From Desulfallas thermosapovorans DSM 6562 (GTDB taxonomy: Bacteria; Bacillota; Desulfotomaculia; Desulfotomaculales; Desulfallaceae): 64,000 nucleotides of DNA. A program made the position numbers and the translations under genes. The notes under the pieces are model-generated. The model was given only the letters and a program-made list of their open reading frames with translations, had not been told where the DNA came from and did not search any database. Positions 23,965 through 32,943 of this stretch are shown here, one piece after another. Position 1 is the first letter of the stretch. Each line of letters begins with the position of its first letter. The DNA lies in assembly GCF_008124625.1 (NCBI RefSeq), contig NZ_VNHM01000012.1, positions 1 through 64,000 on the forward strand, written 5' to 3'.

Positions 23965-26451
23965 TTATTTAACCACAATATTGACCAGCTTACCGGGCAC
24001 CGGTATCACCTTAACCACCTTTTTGTCACCGATGAGTTCCCTTACTTTTTCCTGCTGCATAACCAGTTCCCGCATAGCATCGGGCTTAATGTCCGCAGGT
24101 ACCAACAGTCGTTCCCGAACCTTACCGTTAATTTGTATCACAATGGTGATTTCATCTTCAACAATGGCCTCGGGATCGTACCGGGGCCAGGGCTGGGCAT
24201 GAATACTGCCTTCATGACCGGTTAAATTCCACAACTCCTCGGTGATGTGGGGGGCAAAGGGAGCCAAGAGCAGCAGTAGGGCGTCCACCGCCTCGCGCAG
24301 TACCCCGTCATTGCGGTCGCATTCGGGTAAATCCCGGTACTGGTACATGGCGTTCACCAGTTCCATGATGGCACTGACCGCTGTATTAAAATTAAACCGG
24401 TTGCCCACATCTTCAGTTACCTTTTTAATGGCCAGGTGGGTCACCCGGCGCATATCCTTATTAATCCCCACCAAATTGCTGGCCCGGTCCGGGGGCGCAG
24501 CGGAGGTAAGTGTATCGCCCAGCGGCGCCACCAGTCGCCATACCCGGTTAAGGAAGCGGTAGCAACCCTCCACTCCCTGGTCGCTCCACTCCAGATCCCG
24601 CTCGGGGGGTGAAGCAAACAGGATAAACAGCCGGGCGGTATCAGCACCGTAAGTGGCCACGATATCCTCGGGACTTACCACATTACCCTTGGATTTGCTC
24701 ATCTTGGCCCCGTCTTTAAGCACCATGCCCTGGGTAAGCAGGTTGGTAAAGGGCTCGTCATTATCAATCAATTTCATGTCGTACAGCACCTTGGTAAAGA
24801 ACCTACTGTACAACAGATGTAGGATAGCGTGTTCAACCCCACCGATGTACTGATCCACCGGCAGCCAGTACCTTACCTTGCCGGGATCCCAAACATTGTC
24901 CTCGTCCCTGGGACTGGTATAACGATAGTAATACCAGGAAGAACACATGAAGGTGTCCATGGTGTCGGTTTCCCGTCGCGCCGGGGCACCACAGGCGGGA
25001 CAGGTGGTATTAACAAAACCGGCATGGTCCTCCAGCGGAGAACGACCGGTGGGTTTAAAGGCCACGTCCATGGGCAAGAGCACCGGTAAATCCTTTTCAG
25101 GCACCGGTACCACCCCGCACTTGTCACAATAAATAATGGGAATGGGGGCGCCCCAGTAGCGCTGCCGGGAGATAAGCCAATCCCGCAGGCGGTAGTTGAC
25201 CCGGCCGGCACCCACTCCTTTTTCCTGCAGGTATTTAATTACATCAGTAATACCCTGCCGGTTCGGGGTACCGTTAAAGGGTCCGGAATTAACCATTAAT
25301 CCTTCGCCGGCGTAAGCCTCGGACATAGTGGCGGGATCCAGGGTAACCCCTTCAGGCTCTATAACCACCCGCACGGGCAGGTTATACTTGCGAGCAAATT
25401 CAAAGTCCCGCTGGTCATGGGCCGGGACCCCCATCACGGCGCCGGTACCGTACTCCAACAGCACGTAATTGGCCACCAGTATGGGCACCTTTTCACCATT
25501 TACCGGGTTAATGCAATATGCACCGGTGAGCAAACCTATTTTTTCAGCCTCGGTGGAGGTACGGGCCAGTTCGCTTAAATTGCGCACCTCTTGCACAAAT
25601 TCCCTGATTTCACCGGCCTGGGGTTTACCCTCGATCAATTTTTCCACCAGGGGGTGCTCCGGTGCCAGTACCATATAGGTTACACCGTAAATAGTATCCG
25701 GGCGGGTGGTGAATACCGTGATGGTTTCATCCATGCCTTCAATTTGGAAGGTAATCTCGGCCCCTTCACTGCGCCCGATCCAGTTTTCCTGCATAATTTT
25801 AACTTTGTCAGGCCAACCATCCAGTTTATCGAGATCGGCCAGCAGCCGGTCAGCATACTGGGTAATTTTGAAAAACCACTGCTCCAATTCCCTTTTTTCC
25901 ACAACACTGGAGCAACGCTCGCAGGAACCTTCTTTTACCTGCTCGTTGGCCAACACGGTGGCGCAAGAAGGACACCAGTTTACAGCAGATTTCTTTTTAT
26001 AGGCCAGTCCCTGGTGATAAAGCTGTAAGAACAACCACTGGGTCCATTTATAATAACCGGGGTGGCAAGTGGCCACCTCCCGGTTCCAGTCATAGCTGAT
26101 GCCCAATTGCTTAAGCTGGGCCCGCATGGAGTCAATGTTATCCATGGTCCACCGGGCGGGGTGCAGTGCGCCGTGTTTTATGGCCGCGTTTTCAGCCGGC
26201 AGGCCAAAGGCATCCCAACCCATGGGGTGCAGCACATTAAATCCCTGCATTGTTTTAAACCGGGCCACCACATCGCCTATGGAATAGTTGCGCACGTGGC
26301 CCATGTGCAGTTTACCCGAAGGGTAAGGGAACATTTCCAAGCAATAATATTTAGGGCGATCGCTAAAGTCGGGCACGGCATACATATCCTGCTCCGCCCA
26401 TTTTTGCTGCCACCTGGTTTCTATTTCCCTGAATTCATAGCGGTCCTTCAT
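23965..26451 (-). CDS. leuS: leucyl-tRNA synthetase
   Basis: Charges tRNA-Leu; 828 residues, class I synthetase. HIGH motif in [24 protein letters not shown] in [15 protein letters not shown], an editing domain ([20 protein letters not shown]), a four-Cys zinc module ([10 protein letters not shown] ... CPACGAP) and the C-terminal anticodon-binding helices. The frame is open 60 bases further up, but GGGAGG before the ATG at 26451 and the family start [11 protein letters not shown] set the start. No T-box lies directly upstream; a leucine T-box is found one gene away, in front of the acyl-CoA ligase. Confidence 0.97.
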   Translation of the reverse strand: MKDRYEFREIETRWQQKWAEQDMYAVPDFSDRPKYYCLEMFPYPSGKLHMGHVRNYSIGDVVARFKTMQGFNVLHPMGWDAFGLPAENAAIKHGALHPARWTMDNIDSMRAQLKQLGISYDWNREVATCHPGYYKWTQWLFLQLYHQGLAYKKKSAVNWCPSCATVLANEQVKEGSCERCSSVVEKRELEQWFFKITQYADRLLADLDKLDGWPDKVKIMQENWIGRSEGAEITFQIEGMDETITVFTTRPDTIYGVTYMVLAPEHPLVEKLIEGKPQAGEIREFVQEVRNLSELARTSTEAEKIGLLTGAYCINPVNGEKVPILVANYVLLEYGTGAVMGVPAHDQRDFEFARKYNLPVRVVIEPEGVTLDPATMSEAYAGEGLMVNSGPFNGTPNRQGITDVIKYLQEKGVGAGRVNYRLRDWLISRQRYWGAPIPIIYCDKCGVVPVPEKDLPVLLPMDVAFKPTGRSPLEDHAGFVNTTCPACGAPARRETDTMDTFMCSSWYYYRYTSPRDEDNVWDPGKVRYWLPVDQYIGGVEHAILHLLYSRFFTKVLYDMKLIDNDEPFTNLLTQGMVLKDGAKMSKSKGNVVSPEDIVATYGADTARLFILFASPPERDLEWSDQGVEGCYRFLNRVWRLVAPLGDTLTSAAPPDRASNLVGINKDMRRVTHLAIKKVTEDVGNRFNFNTAVSAIMELVNAMYQYRDLPECDRNDGVLREAVDALLLLLAPFAPHITEELWNLTGHEGSIHAQPWPRYDPEAIVEDEITIVIQINGKVRERLLVPADIKPDAMRELVMQQEKVRELIGDKKVVKVIPVPGKLVNIVVK

Positions 26452-26530
26452 TGCTTCCTCCCGTACGTTATAACTGTTAGTAATATAACAACAATATTTC
26501 AATATTATCACACTATGTTCTTTAATGAAA

Positions 26531-26670
26531 GTTTTAGGGGCTGTTCAAATAGCCCGGGCTGTCCACTTATAACTTCTACGTTGGCTGGCTTTTGCGATGC
26601 CCACACGGGTGCTAGGTGGTTCCCAAAGTTGAAAGATTTTAATCCTTCAACCTTGGGAGCACCTGGCACC
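26531..26670. repeat. composite repeat between leuS and acyl-CoA ligase
   Basis: Two parts. 26531-26607 (GGGGCTGTTCAAATAGCC, then CCACTTATAACTTCTACGTT) closely resembles 30080-30151. 26608-26670 is a diverged inverted pair of the GGTGCC repeat: GGTGCTAGGTGGTTCCCAAA and its imperfect complement ending GAGCACCTGGCACC. It fills most of the 265-bp gap. Confidence 0.7.
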
Positions 26671-26716
26671 AAAGCCTACTTTTTAAACATTCTCTTTAAG
26701 GAGCTTAAAAGCTGCC

Positions 26717-28381
26717 CTACAGTGGATTTGCCGTATTATCATAGCGGGATAATTCCTTGATACCCATTTCCCGCAGCTTGAACTTTTGCACTTTGCCGTT
26801 GGCCGTAGTGGGGTAGCCATCAACAAAATGAATATATGCCGGTATTTTATAACGGGCGATTTTGCCGGAACAATATTTTTTAATATCCTCGACGCTGACC
26901 CGGGAGCCTTCTTTTAACTGGATAAAGGCCATAACTTCTTCCCCGTACTTCTCACTGGGTACGCCCACTACCTGCACATCTTTAACCTGCGGGTGGGTAT
27001 ATAAAAACTCCTCAATCTCCCGGGGGTAAACATTTTCACCACCCCGAATAATCATGTCTTTAATCCGGCCGGTTATTCTAAGATAACCGTTTTCATCCAT
27101 AATGCCCAGATCACCGGTATGCAGCCACCCCTCTTGATCAATGGCAGCAGCCGTGGCTTCAGGCATTTTATAATAACCTTTCATAACGTTATATCCACGG
27201 GCGCATACTTCACCCTGGACACCGGCGGGCACCTCTTCGCCGTTTTCCGGGTCAACGATCTTAACTTCCACCCCTTCCAGCGCTTTTCCTACTGTGGCCA
27301 CCCTCAGTTCCAGCGGGTCGCCGGTGCGGGTCATGGTAATGCCGGGTGACGCTTCGGTTTGTCCGTAAGTAATGACTATTTCCCGCATACCCATTTTTTC
27401 CACCACAGCCTTCATCACTTCAATTGGGCAGGGTGATCCGGCCATGATACCGGTGCGCAGGGAGGATGTATCAAAGGGTTGTTTTTCCAGCACGTCCAAC
27501 TCGGTAATAAACATGGTGGGCACTCCATGCAGCGCAGTACACCGCTCCTTCTCCACCGCTTCCAACACCTTCACCGGGTTGAATGATTCCAGCATTACCA
27601 TGGTGGCGGCATAGGAAACACAGGTCAGCGTGCCCAGAACACAGCCGAAACAATGGAACATGGGCACAGGTATACAAAGGCGGTCATCGGGACCCAGGTT
27701 CATGCACTTGCCTACACTTAAAGCGTTACCCACCAGGTTGTTGTGGGTTAGCATAACTCCTTTGGGAAAACCGGTGGTTCCGGAAGTATACTGCATATTG
27801 ATTACATCACCAGGCTGCAGGGACGATTGCCTGGCTCCCAGTTCTTCATCGGTGATTTCATCGCCCATGGCCAATACATCCCGCCAGTTAAAAACACCCG
27901 GAAGACTCTCTTCACCTATATAGACCAGGTTCTTCAGTATCGGCAGTCTTTTGCAATTCAACCGCCCGGGCATGTTGTCCTGCAGTTCCGGACACAATTC
28001 AAATACCATGTCCACATAGTTCGAATCTTTTATACCGCTGGAAAAAATCAAAGTGGTGGAATCGGACTGGCGGAGTAAGTATTCCAGCTCGAAAACTTTG
28101 TAATTGGTATTTACCGACGTCAATACCGCTCCCATTTTGGCACAGGCAAATTGCAATATGACCCATTCCGGTATATTGGGGGCCAGCAGAGCAATATGTT
28201 CGCCCCTTCTAATACCCAGGGCCATTAATGATTTGGCCACCCGGTTGCATTGCTGCTGAAACTGCCGGTATGTATATCTTAGATCCCTGTCCGGGTAAAC
28301 CAGTGCTTCATTATGGGGGAACCTTCCTGCTGACAGATCCAGCAACTCGCCCATGGTAATTTGACTCTGTAAATTTTTCAT
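26717..28381 (-). CDS. AMP-forming acyl-CoA synthetase (fatty-acyl-CoA ligase type)
   Basis: 554 residues of the ANL superfamily; activates a carboxylic acid with ATP to an acyl-adenylate and then the CoA thioester. Motifs: MQYTSGTTGFPKGVMLTHNN (P-loop), YGQTEASPG, GWLHTGDLGIMDENGYLRI and GRIKDMIIRGGENVYPREIE, with the catalytic Lys near the end (TANGKVQKFKLREMG). It is of the medium/long-chain FadD-like type, but acid specificity cannot be read. The gene sits directly behind a T-box reading a Leu codon, which suggests a link with leucine supply or branched-chain acids. The ATG follows GGGGTGA. Confidence 0.92.
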   Translation of the reverse strand: MKNLQSQITMGELLDLSAGRFPHNEALVYPDRDLRYTYRQFQQQCNRVAKSLMALGIRRGEHIALLAPNIPEWVILQFACAKMGAVLTSVNTNYKVFELEYLLRQSDSTTLIFSSGIKDSNYVDMVFELCPELQDNMPGRLNCKRLPILKNLVYIGEESLPGVFNWRDVLAMGDEITDEELGARQSSLQPGDVINMQYTSGTTGFPKGVMLTHNNLVGNALSVGKCMNLGPDDRLCIPVPMFHCFGCVLGTLTCVSYAATMVMLESFNPVKVLEAVEKERCTALHGVPTMFITELDVLEKQPFDTSSLRTGIMAGSPCPIEVMKAVVEKMGMREIVITYGQTEASPGITMTRTGDPLELRVATVGKALEGVEVKIVDPENGEEVPAGVQGEVCARGYNVMKGYYKMPEATAAAIDQEGWLHTGDLGIMDENGYLRITGRIKDMIIRGGENVYPREIEEFLYTHPQVKDVQVVGVPSEKYGEEVMAFIQLKEGSRVSVEDIKKYCSGKIARYKIPAYIHFVDGYPTTANGKVQKFKLREMGIKELSRYDNTANPL

Positions 28382-28430
28382 GTTATCACCCCTGATTCTT
28401 TGTCTGATTAACGTATTAAAGCTGAAAATT

Positions 28431-28737
28431 TAAAATAAAAACCTCTCATCCCGGTAAGGGACGAGAGGTATTTCTCGCGGTACCACCCTAATTGATAAAG
28501 CCGTTGGTGGAGATGAGGGGAATCGAACCCCTGACCTCCTGAATGCCATTCAGGCGCTCTCCCATCTGAGCTACATCCCCATGACTTTAACCACTTGGTG
28601 TGTTAACGGTACTTGCCGTCCCGGTGTACTTTTTTCCACCGGGCAACTCCGGGGCGAGTTCATTCACCTTACCCACCGCCTCGCACCAACCGGCGGCTCT
28701 CTGGGGGTAAACAGCGATATTACTACTCCCCTTCACA
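28431..28737 (-). promoter_or_regulatory. T-box leader, Leu (CUC) specifier, with tRNA-Ala inside
   Basis: A tRNA-sensing riboswitch read on the minus strand. In order: AGTAG start of stem I; AG-bulge CAGAGAGCCGCC and GGTTGGTGCGA (distal loops); specifier region GTGAATGAACTCGCCCC with codon CTC = Leu at 28656-28658; F-box-like ACCGTTAAC (28602-28610); a complete tRNA-Ala gene (28505-28580); T-box GGGTGGTACCGCG (28476-28488); terminator with a 12-pair stem (28441-28452 / 28458-28469) and TTTTATTTTA. Uncharged tRNA-Leu should favour antitermination into the acyl-CoA ligase and perhaps leuS. Confidence 0.9.
28505..28580 (-). tRNA. tRNA-Ala (anticodon GGC), CCA encoded
   Basis: A full cloverleaf: acceptor GGGGATG / CATCTCC with the G3:U70 pair that marks tRNA-Ala, D-stem GCTC/GAGC, anticodon stem CCTGA/TCAGG with loop ATGGCAT (anticodon at 28545-28547), T-arm AGGGG-TTCGATT-CCCCT, discriminator A and genomic CCA. 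Nothing is broken, so it should be functional. It lies inside the T-box leader and shares its transcript. Confidence 0.97.
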
Positions 28738-28763
28738 GTTTTTAGCATATTGAACTGACCATA

Positions 28764-28792
28764 ATTATAAAATAATAAATATTGAAAGTCAA
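28764..28792 (-). promoter_or_regulatory. promoter of the T-box/tRNA-Ala transcript
   Basis: Minus strand TTGACT (28787-28792) and TATAAT (28764-28769), 17-bp spacer, about 27 bp before the T-box stem I. It should drive the leader, the tRNA and the downstream genes. Confidence 0.85.
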
Positions 28793-28803
28793 CGCCAAAT
28801 TAG

Positions 28804-29163
28804 TTACATACTTAACGGGGATTTTACTACCTGGGCGTCTCCCCACAAGTGCTCCAGATTGTAAAAACGGCGTTGTTCCTCCTGGAAAATATGGATTACC
28901 ACCGAACCGTAGTCCAGTAAAACCCACTGCGCCGTCCTGAACCCTTCCCTGCGTGGTTGACCAACGCTGTGCTGCTGTAATTTATCTTCAATTGCATCGG
29001 CAATGGCCCGGGCATGTACCGGCGATCTACTACTGCAAATAACAAAGTACTCCGCCACCACGGAAACCCCACCGATGTTTAACACGGTGATATCCATAGC
29101 CCTTTTACCTTCCGCCGCTTCTACAGCCAACTGCACAAGAACACCAGGTTCAATTATCAACAA
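28804..29163 (-). CDS. rsfS: ribosome silencing factor RsfS/RsfA
   Basis: 119 residues. RsfS binds ribosomal protein L14 and blocks subunit joining when nutrients are short. The family core is plain: ITVLNIGGVSVVAEYFVICS, HARAIADAIEDKL, QWVLLDYGSVVIHIFQEEQR and FYNLEHLWGDA. It starts with TTG after AGGGGGATT. It lies downstream of yqeK, as in many Firmicutes. Confidence 0.95.
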   Translation of the reverse strand: MLIIEPGVLVQLAVEAAEGKRAMDITVLNIGGVSVVAEYFVICSSRSPVHARAIADAIEDKLQQHSVGQPRREGFRTAQWVLLDYGSVVIHIFQEEQRRFYNLEHLWGDAQVVKSPLSM

Positions 29164-29371
29164 GCAATCCCCCTAAAAATTATTCGTATACTTTTTCGTA
29201 TTATAATTGATATTCGCCCCGGTTCTGAAAGTTCCTGCCCGGTGATAGAAAACAAGTAAAACAGGCATCCTTTTATCACAGCCCAAAGCTAAACAGGCTT
29301 TTCTTTAATTTAGACATCCGTGCCGCTAACCCGACACCAGCAAAAAGGATGGAAATTACCTAACGCTATTG

Positions 29372-29938
29372 TTAAGATAGTTTAAGTCTAATCCAGTTAC
29401 GTGTACTTACAGCTTTGGGGTGAATTAATTCACCATTGCGCAGTGACATTGTTATGGTAGCGTCCAAACACCACAGCATAGCCCGGTCCAAGTCCCGCCA
29501 CATAATTTCCCGCAGTTCCTGTACACCCGGAAAAGCACGCCCGGGCTCAGCTTTGTCTGCAATAAATATTATTTTATCCAGTAATGTCATATCCTTGTCG
29601 CCCAGCGTATGCAAAGCAACAGCCTGTAAAACGGCCTGGTTCTGCACACCAAACTGTCGCCCGGCCAGTAATGCCCCCACAGGAGCATGTAAAATAACCG
29701 GCAAGGCCTCATCCACTTCGTCAACGGGTATATGGTTCTGCCGGGCCAGTAGCAATAATTTCTTCCCTGGTAGATCCCGGGCGCAATCGTGCAGCAAGCC
29801 CGCAAGGGCGGCCTTTCGGCTGTCGGCACCATAAAACTGGGCCAGCTTAACCGCAGTATCCCGTACACCCAGCGAGTGTTTTAACCTTTTATAACTAAGC
29901 ATATCCCGTAACCGTTCCAAATAACCCCGCTGCAGCAT
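29372..29938 (-). CDS. yqeK: YqeK-type HD-domain hydrolase (diadenosine tetraphosphatase)
   Basis: 188 residues with an HD domain: KRLKHSLGVRDTAVKLA, then AGLLHDCARDL (metal-binding His-Asp), then VILHAPVGALLAGRQFG. YqeK proteins cleave Ap4A symmetrically to two ADP. An ATG at 29950 is in frame; the GGGGGA six bases before the ATG at 29938 suits that start better. nadD, its usual neighbour, is absent: upstream is a 540-bp gap with DnaA boxes. The 208 bases downstream to rsfS hold nothing I can name. Confidence 0.92.
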   Translation of the reverse strand: MLQRGYLERLRDMLSYKRLKHSLGVRDTAVKLAQFYGADSRKAALAGLLHDCARDLPGKKLLLLARQNHIPVDEVDEALPVILHAPVGALLAGRQFGVQNQAVLQAVALHTLGDKDMTLLDKIIFIADKAEPGRAFPGVQELREIMWRDLDRAMLWCLDATITMSLRNGELIHPKAVSTRNWIRLKLS

Positions 29939-30079
29939 TTTTTCCCCCATTTGTTAAGTTTAATCAAATAAATGATGATTTATTTAAGCCGGGAGGTGCC
30001 GGTGCTTGTCATTAGATGGCTCAACCGTTGAGATTATAAAAATTATATCATATTTAATTATATTGTCTTTATACTTGAA

Positions 30080-30165
30080 CGGGCTGTTCGAAAGGCCTCT
30101 TAAAATCCACTTATAATTTCAACGTTAACTGATTTTTTGCGCTGCTTACGCAGGTGCCGTGTTAA
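30080..30165. repeat. second copy of the CTGTTC...CCACTTATAA repeat
   Basis: GGGCTGTTCGAAAGGCC, CCACTTATAATTTCAACGTT and CAGGTGCCGTGTTAA line up with 26531-26617 in the same order and spacing, differing by scattered substitutions. Confidence 0.65.
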
Positions 30166-30179
30166 CCGCCGGCGCGGGA

Positions 30180-30338
30180 AGTGGATAATTTTAATACCGG
30201 GGTGTTGATAATGTGGGTAAACCTGTGGATAAACTGTTTATGGTTGTGTATAAACCCGGGTTACCGGCCAACCGCTCATTGTTCCGTACCTGCGCGGAGG
30301 AATAAATACGCTTTTTAGGGCGGCAAGAGTTATCCACA
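30180..30338. promoter_or_regulatory. cluster of DnaA boxes
   Basis: Nonamers matching TGTGGATAA (complement TTATCCACA): AGTGGATAA 30180-30188, TGTTGATAA 30203-30211, TGTGGGTAA 30212-30220, TGTGGATAA 30224-30232 (perfect), TGTGTATAA 30245-30253, all in one direction, and TTATCCACA 30330-30338 (perfect) reversed. Non-perfect ones differ at one base. No dnaA/dnaN adjoins, so a DnaA-titrating or regulatory site is more likely than oriC. The rest of the gap 29951-30482 holds only the repeat and a terminator. Confidence 0.7.
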
Positions 30339-30360
30339 GGACCTGCGTTCTGCCACCGGA

Positions 30361-30395
30361 ATAAAAAGCGTGGGCTTGATGTAAAAAACCCACGC
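30361..30395 (-). terminator. terminator of the chemoreceptor gene
   Basis: Stem GCGTGGG (30368-30374) / CCCACGC (30389-30395) with TTTTTATT following on the minus strand, about 90 bp after the gene. Confidence 0.8.
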
Positions 30396-30482
30396 AGGAG
30401 AACTATTTAATTAACAACTGATCAAAACTTACTTTAGTTTCAATTTGATCCGGTTCCCATTAAGGATTGTGACAATCTATAA

Positions 30483-32402
30483 CTAATTTATTTTAAATCT
30501 CGAAATAGTATTTTGCAATTCCGCTGATATATTAGCCAATTCTTGAGCCGCAGCGGACACTTGCTGCACAGTGGACGCTATCTGCTGGTTTGATGCGGAC
30601 AGTTGCTGCATGCCCTCGTTAGTTTGCTGAGCCCCGCCGGCGATATCTTTAATTACCAGTGTATTATTTTGTATGGCGTTGATAATTTGGTCCAGTAAAG
30701 CACCGGCGTTATTGGCCACCTGCACCCCTTCTTTAACCTCTTCCACACTACCTTCAATAGCGGTTACAGCTTGCCCGACTCCCACCTGTATTTTTTCTAT
30801 TAACCCGGCAATTTCATTGGCGGCTACCGCTGATTTTTCCGCCAGCTTGCGCACTTCCTCGGCTACCACGGCAAATCCCCGGCCTTGTTCCCCGGCCCGG
30901 GCCGCTTCAATGGCAGCGTTTAAGGCTAAGAGGTTGGTCTGTTCTGCTATATTGGTTATCACGCTGGTAATCTCCCCAATTTGGCTCGATTGCTCACCAA
31001 GATTTCTAATGGCTGAGGCAACATTTTTTGATGCTTCGGAAATAGCATGCATTTTAGTCACCGTATCCTTGACTGCCTGGTTTCCTTCCTCGGCTAAATG
31101 TTGCATTTGTTCCGATTCTCCGGTTGCTTTTTCGGCATTTTCCGCCCCTTGGGTTGATGTGGCCGCAACTTCACTGGTAGTGCTGGCCACTTCCTCCACG
31201 GTGGCGCTTACCTCCTCACTGGAAGAAGCAAGTTCCTGGCTATGTGATGCCAATCGATCAGAATTATCTCGAACATTAACTATCATGCTTTTCAGGTTGT
31301 TCACCATTTCAGCAAACGCTATTTTAAGAGAGCCTATTTCATCCTTGCTACCGCTTGTATTCAATTCCAGCGTTAAATCCCCCTGGGCGATAATACCGGC
31401 TTCATTCTTTAACTGGATAATTGGCCTGGTTATATTGTTGGTTACCCAAAAGCCAACAACAGCAGCTATCGCCAATAGTACCAAGCATATTAATAGAGCA
31501 CGATTAATTGCAGCTTGTACGGGAGCATACATTTCATCAATATCCTGCTGCACCACTAAACTCCACCCGGTATCCGCCACCGGCATATAATGTGCGTAAA
31601 CCTGTTTTTGGGTTAAAGGATCAGCAAATTCACCCTCCCCGGTTTTACCCTGCATGGCCAACTGGACCATTGGCACACCGGAAGCGTCTTTCATTTCCTG
31701 CACATAGGCAGCATTTTTATGTGCCGCGATAATTCCGTTTTGATCCACCAAATAAGCCTGGCCTGTATTACCGTATACTAACTGGTTGGTAAATTCACTT
31801 AAACGCTCCAATGTCAAAGCGCCCATTAATACGGCTGTCAGTTCACCGTTGGCACCGGTAACCGGGTGGGATATGGCGACAACAGGTTTTTGCAGTGAAG
31901 AACTGATATAGACTTCGGAAACATGGGTATCCATTTTGGATATGGCTTGCTGGGCCCAGTTACGGTGACCAAAGTCCAATTGTTTCAGGTCCAATTGATA
32001 TTCCCACGGCTCAAGAACAATGTTATAGCCCGCGCCCGGCGCAGTAATTTGTTCCATATAAGCAAAATATCCGTAATTATCTATAATAAAATTGAGAATA
32101 TCTCTTTTTTCACGGTCCACCTCCAAAGGAACACCCATAAACTCCTCCTGAATCAATGGTATGGAGGATACGTCTTTAACATCCGGCAGTTGCGCCGTTG
32201 TTTTTACCATACCCATGGCATCGTAGAGAAACTGCTCAACCTGCTTTTCAAAAGCCTCCGCCAACATTCTTTGCTTCAATTGCGCTTCCGTTTTTAAATT
32301 ATCGCGCATGACAGAAATTGAAGAATATCCCACTACCGCCACTGCCACAAACAATAAAACACCTATGACCATCATTAATTTCAACTTCAAACTTACATTC
32401 AT
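30483..32402 (-). CDS. methyl-accepting chemotaxis protein, dCache type
   Basis: 639 residues with the standard receptor layout: N-terminal membrane helix ([20 protein letters not shown]), a large extracellular double-Cache sensor domain (about 40-300, with [19 protein letters not shown] and [14 protein letters not shown]), a second helix ([19 protein letters not shown]), HAMP, and a cytoplasmic signalling hairpin with the conserved tip [20 protein letters not shown]. Cache domains usually bind small organic acids or amino acids. A TTG 42 bases earlier is in frame, but the ATG at 32402 begins the natural N-terminus. No che genes adjoin. Confidence 0.94.
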   Translation of the reverse strand: MNVSLKLKLMMVIGVLLFVAVAVVGYSSISVMRDNLKTEAQLKQRMLAEAFEKQVEQFLYDAMGMVKTTAQLPDVKDVSSIPLIQEEFMGVPLEVDREKRDILNFIIDNYGYFAYMEQITAPGAGYNIVLEPWEYQLDLKQLDFGHRNWAQQAISKMDTHVSEVYISSSLQKPVVAISHPVTGANGELTAVLMGALTLERLSEFTNQLVYGNTGQAYLVDQNGIIAAHKNAAYVQEMKDASGVPMVQLAMQGKTGEGEFADPLTQKQVYAHYMPVADTGWSLVVQQDIDEMYAPVQAAINRALLICLVLLAIAAVVGFWVTNNITRPIIQLKNEAGIIAQGDLTLELNTSGSKDEIGSLKIAFAEMVNNLKSMIVNVRDNSDRLASHSQELASSSEEVSATVEEVASTTSEVAATSTQGAENAEKATGESEQMQHLAEEGNQAVKDTVTKMHAISEASKNVASAIRNLGEQSSQIGEITSVITNIAEQTNLLALNAAIEAARAGEQGRGFAVVAEEVRKLAEKSAVAANEIAGLIEKIQVGVGQAVTAIEGSVEEVKEGVQVANNAGALLDQIINAIQNNTLVIKDIAGGAQQTNEGMQQLSASNQQIASTVQQVSAAAQELANISAELQNTISRFKIN

Positions 32403-32673
32403 GTCCCCAACATCTCCTCTTCCATTATTAATATTTATAAACAACCATTATAACTCACAAACCTATGTACAATGTTAGATACAATCTATGTTTCGAATTT
32501 TGTCATTTATAATCCATATTTAACTTATCCCCCGGCATGTAACCCTCCCCTTGAACGGTTAACTTAAATGGCAATTCCTATTATGACCCGGCTTAACCGC
32601 TACCTAAATTATCCAGCTAATTTCAATCTAATTTGCCATCTTTCGACATTAAACTCTTAATTCCTTCTTATTC

Positions 32674-32706
32674 ACCAAAAAAATACCTGTGCCGCCGGGC
32701 ACAGGT
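32674..32706 (-). terminator. terminator of the ger operon
   Basis: Minus strand hairpin ACCTGTGCC / GGCACAGGT (32685-32706) followed by ATTTTTTT, immediately after the small ger gene. Confidence 0.85.
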
Positions 32707-32710
32707 TTTT

Positions 32711-32890
32711 TTAGCCGGCCAGGGCATAATACAACATTAGCAACACCGGTGCTGCCAGGGTGGCACCGGCAACCACAAAGGCCCCCACTGCACCACGCAG
32801 TTTTTTTTCTTTATGCAGAGCATACCAGCCGTAGCTGGCCACATGTATTGAAATCAAAGTCACCGCCAGTAGTATTAAAAGGTCAAACAT
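32711..32890 (-). CDS. small two-helix membrane protein of the ger operon (D-subunit-like)
   Basis: 59 residues with two membrane segments (FDLLILLAVTLISIHVASYG and FVVAGATLAAPVLLMLYYAL) joined by a basic loop (KEKKLRG). Some GerA-type operons encode a small two-helix D subunit that modulates the receptor; size, topology and position fit that. GGAGGT eight bases before the ATG at 32890 marks the start; the longer open frame is unsupported. It is the last gene, 53 bp after gerC. Confidence 0.72.
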   Translation of the reverse strand: MFDLLILLAVTLISIHVASYGWYALHKEKKLRGAVGAFVVAGATLAAPVLLMLYYALAG

Positions 32891-32943
32891 TGATAAATAC
32901 CTCCATGCACAATCACCATTTCCGCCCACACCAGGCCCGGGCA

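Noticed and set aside
26452-26716. T-box directly upstream of leuS
   Set aside because: No specifier stem or TGGNACC motif there; the gap is filled with repeats. The T-box is upstream of the acyl-CoA ligase instead.
30180-30338. Chromosomal origin oriC
   Set aside because: DnaA boxes are present but there is no dnaA/dnaN neighbourhood and no clear AT-rich unwinding element, so I call it a DnaA-box cluster only.
30673-31590. 305-codon frame opposite the chemoreceptor
   Set aside because: Antisense shadow; composition follows the codon pattern of the real gene.
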